From Flavobacterium sp. UBA6135 (GTDB lineage Bacteria; Bacteroidota; Bacteroidia; Flavobacteriales; Flavobacteriaceae), in contig NZ_DIVJ01000048.1 of the NCBI RefSeq assembly GCF_002428305.1, positions 62,001 through 126,000 on the forward strand: a stretch of DNA of 64,000 nucleotides, in the 5' to 3' direction. The first letter of the stretch is position 1. Each line of letters begins with the position of its first letter. The position numbers and the translations under genes were made by a program. A model generated the notes under the pieces. It saw nothing but the letters and a program-made list of their open reading frames with translations. It ran no database searches and was not told the origin of the DNA. Below are positions 8,202 to 16,639 of this stretch, in pieces.

Positions 8202-10188
8202 AATTATAATCTGTTCTCATTCTTCCAATTCTACGTGTAATTGTAACTTTGAGTTTGTTATAGTCATTTATTAAGGTTATAATTTCCTCGGGTTTAAACT
8301 CGGGTGTTTCTGCTTGTATTTGCTTCATCAAGTCTTTATTAATTTTATTAATAAGGTATTCTCTAAAAGTAACTATAGTTTCTGAAACCAATCGAGACAG
8401 AATTTCAAAATCATCTTTTTCCTTTACAAAAACCTGTTTTTTACCTAACCAACCATGCAATTGGTATTTTTCATCATTCATCAAGATATCTGTGACAACA
8501 GCTGCATGTTCCGGCATTAAGTTGTTGAGATAATTGTTTTTATCAAACAATTCATTTTGGTGATATTGTGAAACTAAATCAATATAAATGGCGTTAAAAA
8601 TTGGATTAGCCAATTCAATCTCATCTTCTTGTAAACTCAAATAAATGCGTTCATAAATTTTTTGTTTTACCTTTTCGATAGTTTCAAACTCTTTCCCATT
8701 ATCATCAAATTGAATAAAAACATTTTCAAATTCTACTTCGTGATGACCGTATAGCATTAAAATTTCAAGGATTGACTTTTCTAATAGATTAACAATGTCA
8801 ACTCTTGAAACATTTTGATCGGTTTCATTTTTAACTACATCAAATACTTTCTGTTCTTGTTTAAATTTTTTGTTAGCCTCAGTCAAATCTTTTTGTGCCA
8901 TTTGAGCCAAAGTGCTAAATAAAACATCTTCAGAAATATCCATTATTCTACTACACTCCTGAATGTAAATTTCTCTTTTTATTCTGTCAGGAATTTTAGA
9001 GATGCTAGTTACCATATCCCGGATTAATTCTGCTTTTTTGATAGGATCATTCTTGGCATCTTTAATTAACAAAGACGCTTTGAACTGAATAAAATCTTTA
9101 GCATTTTCGTCTAAATACTTTACCAATTCTTCATAGGGTGTTTTCTTTGCAAAACTATCCGGATCATCGCCATCGGGGAAAGTACAAATTTTGACATTCA
9201 TGCCTTCTTCTAAAATCAAATCGATTCCGCGTATAGAAGCTCGCAAGCCCGCCGCATCACCGTCAAAAAGCACCGTAATATTTTTTGTCAACCGATTAAT
9301 CAATCTAATTTGGTTGGATGTTAACGCTGTCCCTGAGGAAGAAACTACATTTTCAATTCCGGCCTGATGCATTTGAATCACATCGGTATAGCCTTCCACC
9401 AAAAAACAATTATCAAGTTTAGCAATAGCTTGTTTGGCATGAAAAATTCCGTAAAGTACATTACTTTTATGATAAATTTCACTCTCGGGAGAATTCAAAT
9501 ATTTGGCGGCTTTTTTATCATTTGTTAAAATTCGGCCACCAAAACCGAGCACTCTTCCCGACATACTTTGAATAGGAAACATCACGCGTCCTTTGAATCG
9601 GTCAAACTGCTTATCTTCGCCAATAATAGTGAGTCCGGTCTTTTCTAAATAGTCTAGTTTATAGGCTTTTCCAAGAGCTTCTTTAGTAAAAGCATCCCAA
9701 ATATTAGGCGAATAACCTAAATTAAATTTTTTGATGGTTTCAGTAGAAAAACCACGTTCTTTAAAATAGGATAATCCGATGGCTTTTCCTTCTTCTTCTT
9801 CCCACAAAACATGTTGGAAATACTTACTTGCAAATTCGGAAACCAAATACATACTCTCTTTTTCATTGACTATGGCTTTATCCTCATCACTTGAAACGGT
9901 TTCTTCAATTTCAATGTTATATTTTTTGGCCAAATACCTAATAGCTTCAGGAAAAGAAAAATGCTCGTGTTCCATCAAAAAAGTAACTGAATTCCCACCT
10001 TTTCCAGTGCTAAAATCTTTCCAAATCTGCTTCACGGGCGAAACCATGAAGGAGGGTGATTTTTCATTGGAAAATGGACTCAAGCCTTTCAAATTACTCC
10101 CGGCACGCTTAAGCTGCACAAAATCACCAATTACCTCCTCAACTCGGGCAGTTTCAAAAACTAAATCAATGGTATTTTGTGAAATCAA
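8200..10188 (-). CDS. dnaG: DNA primase DnaG, zinc-ligand-less variant
   Basis: Makes RNA primers at the replication fork. 662 residues: a CHC2-like N-domain (1-95), catalytic core with TOPRIM residues E265 (LVEGYTDV) and D309/D311 (LFDGDAAG), and a C-terminal helicase-interaction region. In E. coli the zinc is held by C40, H43, C61 and C64; aligned residues here are S37, S40, D58 and T61, so no zinc site remains, yet the surrounding PF-NEKSPSF and GGNSVTFL frame is kept. The start is a TTG at 10188: the family N-terminus begins there (MISQ...), and the first internal Met is residue 48. Confidence 0.95.
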   Translation of the reverse strand: MISQNTIDLVFETARVEEVIGDFVQLKRAGSNLKGLSPFSNEKSPSFMVSPVKQIWKDFSTGKGGNSVTFLMEHEHFSFPEAIRYLAKKYNIEIEETVSSDEDKAIVNEKESMYLVSEFASKYFQHVLWEEEEGKAIGLSYFKERGFSTETIKKFNLGYSPNIWDAFTKEALGKAYKLDYLEKTGLTIIGEDKQFDRFKGRVMFPIQSMSGRVLGFGGRILTNDKKAAKYLNSPESEIYHKSNVLYGIFHAKQAIAKLDNCFLVEGYTDVIQMHQAGIENVVSSSGTALTSNQIRLINRLTKNITVLFDGDAAGLRASIRGIDLILEEGMNVKICTFPDGDDPDSFAKKTPYEELVKYLDENAKDFIQFKASLLIKDAKNDPIKKAELIRDMVTSISKIPDRIKREIYIQECSRIMDISEDVLFSTLAQMAQKDLTEANKKFKQEQKVFDVVKNETDQNVSRVDIVNLLEKSILEILMLYGHHEVEFENVFIQFDDNGKEFETIEKVKQKIYERIYLSLQEDEIELANPIFNAIYIDLVSQYHQNELFDKNNYLNNLMPEHAAVVTDILMNDEKYQLHGWLGKKQVFVKEKDDFEILSRLVSETIVTFREYLINKINKDLMKQIQAETPEFKPEEIITLINDYNKLKVTITRRIGRMRTDYN

Positions 10189-10309
10189 ATTGAGAATTTT
10201 TATTAAAACTAAACAATGGTTTTTATTAAAAAAATATAGCAGGTTAGCTAATTAGGTTTTGAAAATAAATCGAAGTAACAATTTAAATCAATTTTAAAAT
10301 TTATTAAAA

Positions 10310-10339
10310 CTCAAATTTATAATGCTCAAATTTATAGTG
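10310..10339 (-). promoter_or_regulatory. Tandem 15-bp repeat carrying two -7 boxes upstream of dnaG
   Basis: A 15-bp unit (CTCAAATTTATAATG on the plus strand) occurs twice in tandem at 10310-10324 and 10325-10339, with one mismatch. On the minus strand each copy contains TAAATTTG, a perfect -7 element (10312-10319 and 10327-10334), about 125 and 140 bp before the dnaG start. They could be twin dnaG promoters; this is inferred. Confidence 0.35.
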
Positions 10340-10489
10340 ATAAAAGCTAACTACAAAATAAAAATATTTTTATTTTAACTGAATATGTAAATCTATTTTT
10401 AAAGCAAACTTTTATTCATTGAATTAACTGGGATTTATTTATTTCTTTTTGATAAAAATTATTGCAATAAAAAATTGAACTCTAAATAA

Positions 10490-10786
10490 ATGAACATTAA
10501 TTACAGACTTTTAGAAAAAGATAATTACTACTTTAAAACTAATATAAAATGGGATATAAAAAGCGATATTTTTAAAGAAGTTGAAGAGAGGTAGAAAAAA
10601 AACTGTAAGTTGATTTTTATAGATTCAGCCGTTTACCAAAATAGTGCCTATTTATTGCCCTAAATTTTGGAATACTTTGGCAACGGCTAAATTCTAAAAA
10701 AAAAAAATTTTTACAGACAATAATACAACAGCATTTTTATTTATGTTTGCTATTTACTATATATTTAAAAAAAAATCAGTTGGAAT
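10490..10786 (+). pseudogene. Possible decayed gene between dnaG and the outer membrane barrel operon
   Basis: The 644 bp at 10189-10832 hold no gene of normal length. A 34-codon frame (ATG 10490 to TAG 10594) reads as ordinary protein-like sequence, and the same frame continues past TAG for 27 codons as KNCKLIFIDSAVYQNS before further stops at about 10660 and 10690. A nested inverted repeat (AGCCGTT/AACGGCT, with CCAAAA/TTTTGG inside) lies at about 10627-10692. The pattern could be a remnant of a small gene, or only AT-rich DNA that happens to stay open. I do not recognise a family. Confidence 0.2.
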
Positions 10787-10810
10787 AAAAAAAGCTTCAT
10801 TAAGGAAGCT
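10787..10810 (-). terminator. Terminator of the sigma factor / barrel operon
   Basis: On the minus strand a 6-bp stem AGCTTC/GAAGCT with a six-base loop is followed by a run of T, 23 bp after the barrel gene's stop. Confidence 0.7.
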
Positions 10811-10832
10811 CATTTATACTTTCGCTAAAATT

Positions 10833-11918
10833 TTAATTAAAATCAAATCTCAAACCTAAAGAAATATTATTTTGATCAACCGGATTGTCTTTAAACAAAG
10901 TATTCAAATTATATTTCAAATACAAACTTGTTTCTTTATAACCGATGTAGGTTGACAAACCATAAACAATTGGATTTGTATTAAAATCACCTTTTTCTTT
11001 TATTTTTACTCTAACATCATCTTCTTTATATTTTAAAATTTGTTTATTTTTTACATTAAAACCTGCAAATCCTCCAACTCCCAATCTAAAAGATTGGTGT
11101 GTTTTAAATCGAGATGCACCATCTTCTGCAATAGTTTTTGGCGTAAAATCAAATTCTAAATGCATTGGAACTACCAACTGAACATTTCTAAAACGGCTCT
11201 CCCTCAAATCTAAACCGAAGTCTTGTAATTCAGTTTGATTTCCATTTTTTACAAAATATCGATTATCTGTAGCTCTTAAATTATTATACATCAAAGACAA
11301 ACCATATTTTAAATGTAATAAATTATCGCTTTTAAAAATTCTGGTATTATAAGTTAAGCCCCATTCATAAGAGTGTGAACCCCAAAATCTGAAATCGCTG
11401 TCCTCAATCGAGCCAAGATCACCATCAGTTATTAAATTATTTAAACCAAAAGAAAAGACAAACTGTGATGTTGTTCTTTTTTCATAATGAGGTTTACAAG
11501 CTTTATAATTTTTATTGTCTTTATCACCTCGTTCGTAGGTAATTATAAGCCTATTCCTACCCATTCTGACAGTATCAGTATCTTGAGTAGTATTAGTCGC
11601 TATAGTTCCATCAACTTGTTCTCTAACTAATAAAGTTAATTTTTGTTCTTCATCAGCCACTCGAGTTTCAATATTTTTTGCTCTTAATTCTGCAGCTTTC
11701 AATTTATCAGCATCAGCTTTTTCTTTAGATATAACTCCATTTTCAAAAAGTTTATTAATATCTTCAATCTCATTTTTAAGAGCCTCTTTTTCTTCAGCTG
11801 TTATTTTTTGAATGTTTTGAGAAATAACTTTAGCTTTTTCTTCAAAAGAAACTTGACCATACAACTGCGTAGCAAAGGCACATAGCAATATTGCTACATA
11901 AAGAATAATTTTTTGCAT
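10833..11918 (-). CDS. Outer membrane beta-barrel protein with N-terminal coiled coil
   Basis: 361 residues. Signal peptide of about 21 residues (cleavage near LYGQ), then a charged heptad-like helix at about 25-100 rich in E and K (likely coiled coil), then a basic linker with two cysteines separated by few residues only in part, and from about 145 alternating hydrophobic strands ending in the terminal Phe-Asp-Phe-Asn, the type of end seen in barrel proteins. No enzyme motif. It is the third gene of an operon behind an ECF sigma factor and a membrane protein, so it is probably either their main target or a sensor of envelope state. Family not recognised beyond porin-like. Confidence 0.7.
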   Translation of the reverse strand: MQKIILYVAILLCAFATQLYGQVSFEEKAKVISQNIQKITAEEKEALKNEIEDINKLFENGVISKEKADADKLKAAELRAKNIETRVADEEQKLTLLVREQVDGTIATNTTQDTDTVRMGRNRLIITYERGDKDNKNYKACKPHYEKRTTSQFVFSFGLNNLITDGDLGSIEDSDFRFWGSHSYEWGLTYNTRIFKSDNLLHLKYGLSLMYNNLRATDNRYFVKNGNQTELQDFGLDLRESRFRNVQLVVPMHLEFDFTPKTIAEDGASRFKTHQSFRLGVGGFAGFNVKNKQILKYKEDDVRVKIKEKGDFNTNPIVYGLSTYIGYKETSLYLKYNLNTLFKDNPVDQNNISLGLRFDFN

Positions 11919-11953
11919 AATTTTAAAATTTAACTGTTCGTGATTTGATTGTT

Positions 11954-12637
11954 TTATTCGTGATTTCTGTTAGCTAATGATGATTTAGCTGCATTATATT
12001 TATCATTAAAGGTTTGAATGACTTTATTTCTGAAACTTTCATTGACTTCATTTTCTATTGAATTAAGCAAAACATTTGCATCCACCTTAACTTGAGGCTT
12101 TGATGGCAATTCTTTTAATTTTAATTTTTCATCGGAAGTAATTTCTGCCAAAAGAGATTCAGGATTTATATAATTGTTTGTTGATTTTTCAATAATTTTA
12201 TTCTCAACAATTGGATTTTCTTTGAGAGGCTGAACATCCAAAATAATGTCTTTTTTAGGATTGATTTCTTGTTTAGGCTCTTTTATTTTTTCGGTTGGAA
12301 TGCTAACAAATACCTTTTTTTTAGCTTCTAGAATACTATTTTTTGTTTCTAATGTTGTTTCATTTTTAATTAATTTAGAATCCTTTTCCAAAACAATAGG
12401 GTTAGATGGATGTGCATTTTCATTTATATTCTCTTTATTTACCATAAAAATACCAAACAGTGTGAATCCAATAAATCCAGCTGCAATCGAAAGCCATTTA
12501 TAATTTCTATTCGGCTTTTGTTCTTCTAATGAAAGCATTGCATCCATACGATCCCAAGCCTTTTTCGAGGGTTGAATCTCTCTCTGATACAGTTTTTCTC
12601 TGAAGAGTTTTTCTATATTATTCGGTTCCGTTTTCAT
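11954..12637 (-). CDS. Single-pass membrane protein, likely anti-sigma factor partner
   Basis: 227 residues. A cytoplasmic N-terminal segment of about 46 residues (LFREKLYQREIQPSKKAWDRM), one membrane helix at about 47-66 (WLSIAAGFIGFTLFGIFMV), then a low-complexity K/E/N-rich outer part and a conserved-looking C-terminus. Its start overlaps the sigma factor gene by 20 bp, which indicates coupled translation. Position and topology fit an anti-sigma factor, but I see no ZAS zinc motif and no FecR domain, so the role is inferred. The N-terminal motif P-x-x-x-A-W-x-x-M is typical of hypothetical proteins that follow sigma-70 genes in flavobacteria. Confidence 0.65.
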   Translation of the reverse strand: MKTEPNNIEKLFREKLYQREIQPSKKAWDRMDAMLSLEEQKPNRNYKWLSIAAGFIGFTLFGIFMVNKENINENAHPSNPIVLEKDSKLIKNETTLETKNSILEAKKKVFVSIPTEKIKEPKQEINPKKDIILDVQPLKENPIVENKIIEKSTNNYINPESLLAEITSDEKLKLKELPSKPQVKVDANVLLNSIENEVNESFRNKVIQTFNDKYNAAKSSLANRNHE

Positions 12638-13181
12638 AATTTTTTAACTTGTTAATTTGATTTTGAAGCATCTTTCTGGCATGTGATAGTTGCGATTTTG
12701 AGGTCCCTTCATTGATACCTAACATTTTTGCTATTTCTTGGTGTTTGTATCCTTCAATCGCATAGAGATTAAAAATCATTTTATAACCATCAGGTAAGCA
12801 GTCAATAAGAAATTGAATATCTTCTACCGAAAATTTACTCTCAATGTTATTATGCCTTTCTTCAAAAAAAGTCTCCTCTTCAATAAACTTCACTTGTTTT
12901 TGAACTCTAATAAATGAAATACATTCATTAATCATAATCCTTCTTATCCAACCTTCAAAACTGCCTTTGTGTTCAAAATTTTTCAAACTTGAAAAAACTT
13001 TCATAAAAGCAGTAATCATCACATCCTCAGCTTGGTGTAAATCTTTAATATATTGCCTACAAACTCCAAGCATTTTTGCTGAAAATTTTGTAAAAATCTG
13101 ATGTTGTGCATGTCGGTTATTTTCTACTGCCAGTCGGATAGTATTTTTCTCGTCTTGATGTAATTGCAGTACCTTCATCAT
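12618..13181 (-). CDS. RNA polymerase ECF-type sigma-70 factor
   Basis: 187 residues with only regions 2 and 4. Region 2: AKMLGVCRQYIKDLHQAEDVMITAFMKVF and GSFEGWIRRIMINECISFIR (about 35-95). Region 4 helix-turn-helix: FNLYAIEGYKHQEIAKMLGINEGTSKSQLSHARKML (about 140-180). No C-terminal extra domain. First gene of a three-gene operon with a membrane partner and an outer membrane barrel, so it is expected to drive this operon and perhaps others in answer to an envelope cue. No susC/susD pair lies nearby, which separates it from the polysaccharide-type ECF systems of Bacteroidota. Confidence 0.9.
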   Translation of the reverse strand: MMKVLQLHQDEKNTIRLAVENNRHAQHQIFTKFSAKMLGVCRQYIKDLHQAEDVMITAFMKVFSSLKNFEHKGSFEGWIRRIMINECISFIRVQKQVKFIEEETFFEERHNNIESKFSVEDIQFLIDCLPDGYKMIFNLYAIEGYKHQEIAKMLGINEGTSKSQLSHARKMLQNQINKLKNYENGTE

Positions 13182-13198
13182 TTATACCTATTCAGTTT

Positions 13199-13214
13199 CA
13201 ATAATTTATTATTG
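13199..13214. repeat. 16-bp palindrome upstream of the ECF sigma gene
   Basis: CAATAAT-TT-ATTATTG, a perfect 7-bp inverted repeat 18 bp upstream of the sigma gene start. It could be an operator for the sigma operon; in such AT-rich DNA chance is also possible. Confidence 0.3.
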
Positions 13215-13280
13215 ATAATTATTGTTGATCTACATTATTATAGACGAATAAAAATATAAAAGGGTTGCATGAAAAAGAAA

Positions 13281-14045
13281 TTAATTTGAAATTCTTTTTT
13301 TTATATAAGTTTTAGGTGAAACTTTTAGATACTTTTTAAAACTTAATGAAAAATAAGATAAAGAATTGAAACCGGAATTATCAGCTAACTGTTGAATATT
13401 TGTTTCGCCTGCTTCTATTAGTCTTATCGAATATTCTATTCTGAATTCTCTGATATACTGACTTGTATTGCATTGTTTTTGTTTTCGAATCCTTTTATCA
13501 AGCGTAGATTTACTTATAAAAAGTTCTGCGGCCAAAGAATCAATTGATATATCAGACTTGATGTTTCTTAACAACAAATCATTCAGCAAATCAAAAAAAT
13601 TTTTGTTTTTTAACTTAATAGTGATTTTAGAAAATGGATCGGGCTTGGATTTTTCTAAAATTTTGTGTTTATAATTCAAGAAATTCCTTGTTTTTAACAA
13701 CAACTCTTGTATTTTAAAAGGCTTAATAATGAAGTCATTAACACCATTTTGCAATTGTCTTATTTTCATATCTAAAGAGATATCTGCTGTTATGACTATA
13801 AATGGAACTTCATCAAACTTTTTCAATTTTCTTATTTTCAGAAACAATTCCTCTCCTGACATTACAGGCATCATGAGATCGCAAATAATTAAATCGGGTA
13901 TAGTACGCTCAAGAAAATGAAAAGCTTCAAGGCCATTTTGGCACCATTTCACATTGTAATTATTTAACTTCAATAAGTCTGAGATAGTTTGGCCTAGAGA
14001 CAAATCATCTTCAATTAAAAGAATTTTTACATTTAATAAATCCAT
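13281..14045 (-). CDS. Response regulator with AraC-type DNA-binding domain
   Basis: 254 residues. Receiver domain at 5-120 with acidic pocket E12-D14, phospho-acceptor D56 (LIICDLMMP) and K108 (IIKPF). An AraC-type double helix-turn-helix fills 160-254 (SIDSLAAELFISKSTLDKRIRK ... LADNSGFNSLSYFSLSFKKYLKVSPKTYIKK). The layout equals the regulator half of Bacteroidota hybrid two-component systems, but here it stands alone. It is divergent from the kinase genes at 14181-17687 and is the obvious candidate output for them. Confidence 0.88.
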   Translation of the reverse strand: MDLLNVKILLIEDDLSLGQTISDLLKLNNYNVKWCQNGLEAFHFLERTIPDLIICDLMMPVMSGEELFLKIRKLKKFDEVPFIVITADISLDMKIRQLQNGVNDFIIKPFKIQELLLKTRNFLNYKHKILEKSKPDPFSKITIKLKNKNFFDLLNDLLLRNIKSDISIDSLAAELFISKSTLDKRIRKQKQCNTSQYIREFRIEYSIRLIEAGETNIQQLADNSGFNSLSYFSLSFKKYLKVSPKTYIKKRISN

Positions 14046-14132
14046 ATTATAAAATTAAATTATTTTTTTTTAATTATTAATAATTTAATTTAAATCTACA
14101 GTAAGTACTAGTGGTTTTTTATACTCCATAGT

Positions 14133-14140
14133 TACATTTG
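14133..14140 (+). promoter_or_regulatory. -7 promoter element for the signalling operon
   Basis: TACATTTG fits TAnnTTTG; start of transcription is expected near 14146, about 35 bp before the first ATG at 14181. Confidence 0.5.
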
Positions 14141-14180
14141 GTTAGTAAATTCTCTAATTTTTATTATTATTAAAGCATCT

Positions 14181-14609
14181 ATGGAAACTATTATGTACAA
14201 TCCTACCGTAAACAAAAATCAGTTAAAAATTTACAGTAGTACAGTACTATGGATTAATGAACAAAAATTATACCTCAAATATAAAAAACAATTTAATGTT
14301 TTTGATTTGAATTCTATTAATTCTGCTATTCTAATTAAAGAAAAAAATAAAAATTATCAATTTTTTATTTTTAGTTTTACTTTATTTTTTATAGTATATT
14401 ATTTTATTAATTTTAACTGGTATCTTTTTGGTTTTCATATTTTGTCTTATGTGTTTTCATTTTTATACCTTAAACAATATGATTATTTTTTTACGCTTTC
14501 TATGAATAATAGTCATTTTAAGATTAAAATAGAACCCTCAGATAAATCAATTTTTAAGGAATTCTTGAAAGATTTTTATTCAAAAAAAGCATTACTTAAG
14601 GCTTCTTAA
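14181..14609 (+). CDS. Small membrane protein with two membrane helices, unknown function
   Basis: 142 residues, no family recognised. An N-terminal cytoplasmic part of about 55 residues is followed by two adjoining helices at about 58-75 and 78-96 (very rich in F, Y, I), then a soluble tail with FKIKIEPSDKSIFKEFLKDFY. The pattern (beta-rich N-part, helical hairpin, short tail) resembles small PH-like membrane proteins, but this is only a topology resemblance. It stands between a promoter and the GAF-PAS kinase gene, 24 bp upstream, and so probably belongs to that operon. An alternative start is the ATG at 14193. Confidence 0.6.
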   Translation: METIMYNPTVNKNQLKIYSSTVLWINEQKLYLKYKKQFNVFDLNSINSAILIKEKNKNYQFFIFSFTLFFIVYYFINFNWYLFGFHILSYVFSFLYLKQYDYFFTLSMNNSHFKIKIEPSDKSIFKEFLKDFYSKKALLKAS

Positions 14610-14633
14610 TTCAACTTGTAATAGTGCCCTAAA

Positions 14634-15347
14634 ATGATAGATTTATTAACCGGTATTTCAAAAGCGAACAATCATTTACTCAATGAGCATTCTATATCAG
14701 AAGCGCTACAACTATGCATCACAGCTTTAGGGGACAACATATCCATTGATAGATGTTACATTTTTAAAAATCAAATTGACGATGGTATTTTAAAACTCTA
14801 TTACGAATATGAATGGTGCAATGAAAACGTAGAAGCATACATTGGAAACCCTGATTTAAATGGATATTCCTATGATGCTTTTCCAGGGCTTTATGAAGTG
14901 CTAATTCAAAACAACCCTTTATATGGAACTGTAAGAGAAATTTCAAATGAATTTTTTAGAGAAATCATGGAAATGCAAGGTATCAAGTCCTATCTCTTTA
15001 CACCCATTTTCTCTAATAACGAATTTTGGGGCTGGATAGGATTTGATGACTGCCAAAATGAACGAATATGGAAAAAAGAAGAAGTTAATGCACTTCACTC
15101 TGTTGCAAACAACATAGGTATCAGACTTAATCAAGATAAAACCAGACAAGAACTCATAAATACTCTTTATGAGTTAGATTTATATATTAAAAGTTCAAAA
15201 CAAGCCAAATGGGAATGGAACTTAATCACCAACGAAGTTATATTTTCTTATAATTGGTTTGGCATGTTAGGATATTCTAATAGTGAGTTGGAGCATAATT
15301 ATTCTACATGGAAAATAATGTACATCCTGATGATATTGATTTGGTAG
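14634..15347 (+). CDS. GAF domain and first half of PAS domain of a sensor kinase (5' part of a frameshifted gene)
   Basis: 237 codons. A GAF domain fills about 5-170 (ISIDRCYIFKNQ, YLFTPIFSNNEFWGWIGFDDC). From 190 a PAS domain begins (KWEWNLITNEVIFSYNWFGMLGYSNSEL) and breaks off at W226, after which the frame runs 11 unrelated residues to a stop. The missing half of the PAS domain, starting ENNVHPDD, is in the -1 frame at 15311. Re-reading the G at 15311 would join them perfectly into a 668-residue kinase. So this is most likely one gene with a single missing base, a sequencing error, or two half-proteins; see the next entry. Confidence 0.75.
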   Translation: MIDLLTGISKANNHLLNEHSISEALQLCITALGDNISIDRCYIFKNQIDDGILKLYYEYEWCNENVEAYIGNPDLNGYSYDAFPGLYEVLIQNNPLYGTVREISNEFFREIMEMQGIKSYLFTPIFSNNEFWGWIGFDDCQNERIWKKEEVNALHSVANNIGIRLNQDKTRQELINTLYELDLYIKSSKQAKWEWNLITNEVIFSYNWFGMLGYSNSELEHNYSTWKIMYILMILIW

Positions 15348-16639
15348 AAAGAAATATTTCTAATTATCTAAAAGGAATTAGTGACAAATTCGAAGGAGTT
15401 TTTAGAATGAAACACAAAGAAGGAAAATATGTGTGGATAAAGTATTCCGGACTAGCTACCTATGACAGTTATGGAAAGCCTATTAAGCTTTTAGGAACCC
15501 ATATTGATATTAGTGAAATAAAAGAAAAAGAACGTGAATTAGAAATATCAGAAGAAAAATTTAGATTTATTGCGGAAAACACTACCGATTTAATTTGTCA
15601 ACATGACCTTGATGGAATTTTTACTTACGTTTCTAATTCTTCTAAAGAAATAATTGGCTACTTACCTGAAGAGCTTGTTGGACAAAATCCATATGAAAAT
15701 ATTCATCCTGATGATATATTTGAATTAAAAAAAAGACATCTTAATATCATTGCAGACAAACAATTAAACACTTCAACCTTTCGCTTTCGAAAGAAAAACA
15801 ATTCATATGTTTGGTTAGAAATCATTTCAAAGATAATAACAGATCTTGATAATAATTTAATTGGAATTCAAACTTCAAGTAGAGATATTACTGAGCGTAT
15901 AAATGCTGAACAAGAGATGAAAATGGCCTTGCAAAAAGAAAGAGAACTAAATGAATTAAAATCTGGCTTTGTAACAATGGCCTCGCATCAATTTAGAACA
16001 CCTCTTACTGTTATTTATTCAAATATTGAACTTTTGAATTACAAAGTAACCTCATTGAGTCCAGATTTAAAAAAAGATATTGAAACGATATCTGACAGGG
16101 TCATGAATGAAATTGATCGTATGACTGAGCTCATGAATAATATTTTGATATTTGGAAAATACGAATCGGGGAATCTTAAAGTTGAAATTCAGGAAATATG
16201 TCTCAACTCCTTTTTTGAAAAAATAATAGAAACCTATTTTAATGATGAACACGATAATCGAAAAGTAATTTTCGAATCAAATGGTGAATGCAGAAAAATA
16301 AAATCTGATGAAAGTTTATTGATCCATATTTTCAATAATTTAATTTCAAATTCTTTAAAATATTCAAAAAACAGACCGAGTCCTATCGTTAGAATTAATT
16401 ACTATCAGGATCATTTTAGAGTAGAAGTAATTGATTTTGGCATCGGAATTCCTTTAGAAGAAAACAAACACCTATTTCAATCCTTTTTTAGAGCCAGCAA
16501 CACCTCTACTATAAAAGGCTCAGGACTAGGATTAATCATAGCAAAACAATTTACAGAACTATTAAATGGTTCCATTTCATTATATAGTGAAGAAGGAAAA
16601 GGAACAATTGTTACATTAAAATTTCCTTATGAAAACTAA
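15308..16639 (+). CDS. PAS-PAS-histidine kinase (3' part of the frameshifted gene)
   Basis: 443 codons from an ATG at 15308 which overlaps the end of the GAF part. Contents: second half of PAS 1 with its C-terminal PAC motif (1-75), PAS 2 (82-200), HisKA with H227 in ASHQFRTP, and HATPase with N344/N348 in IFNNLISNSLKYSK, G1 DFGIGIP at 376-381 and G2 GSGLGL at 404-409. All catalytic motifs are intact, so the kinase half could work by itself if translated. No membrane helix is seen in either half: a soluble, cytoplasmic sensor. It overlaps the following REC gene by 11 bp. Likely partners are that gene and the divergent REC-AraC protein. Confidence 0.85.
   Translation: MENNVHPDDIDLVERNISNYLKGISDKFEGVFRMKHKEGKYVWIKYSGLATYDSYGKPIKLLGTHIDISEIKEKERELEISEEKFRFIAENTTDLICQHDLDGIFTYVSNSSKEIIGYLPEELVGQNPYENIHPDDIFELKKRHLNIIADKQLNTSTFRFRKKNNSYVWLEIISKIITDLDNNLIGIQTSSRDITERINAEQEMKMALQKERELNELKSGFVTMASHQFRTPLTVIYSNIELLNYKVTSLSPDLKKDIETISDRVMNEIDRMTELMNNILIFGKYESGNLKVEIQEICLNSFFEKIIETYFNDEHDNRKVIFESNGECRKIKSDESLLIHIFNNLISNSLKYSKNRPSPIVRINYYQDHFRVEVIDFGIGIPLEENKHLFQSFFRASNTSTIKGSGLGLIIAKQFTELLNGSISLYSEEGKGTIVTLKFPYEN

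Noticed and set aside
9779..10255. 158-codon plus-strand frame opposite dnaG
   Set aside because: It is antisense to the conserved N-terminal half of dnaG and shows no family motif; a frame shadow of a real gene.
13199..13214. Palindrome near the ECF gene as a proven operator
   Set aside because: Only 16 bp, made of A and T apart from its two end bases, so chance cannot be excluded; kept as a low-confidence repeat only.
15308..15347. Programmed ribosomal frameshift in the sensor kinase
   Set aside because: No correctly phased slippery heptamer or stimulating hairpin is evident; a missing G is the simpler reading.
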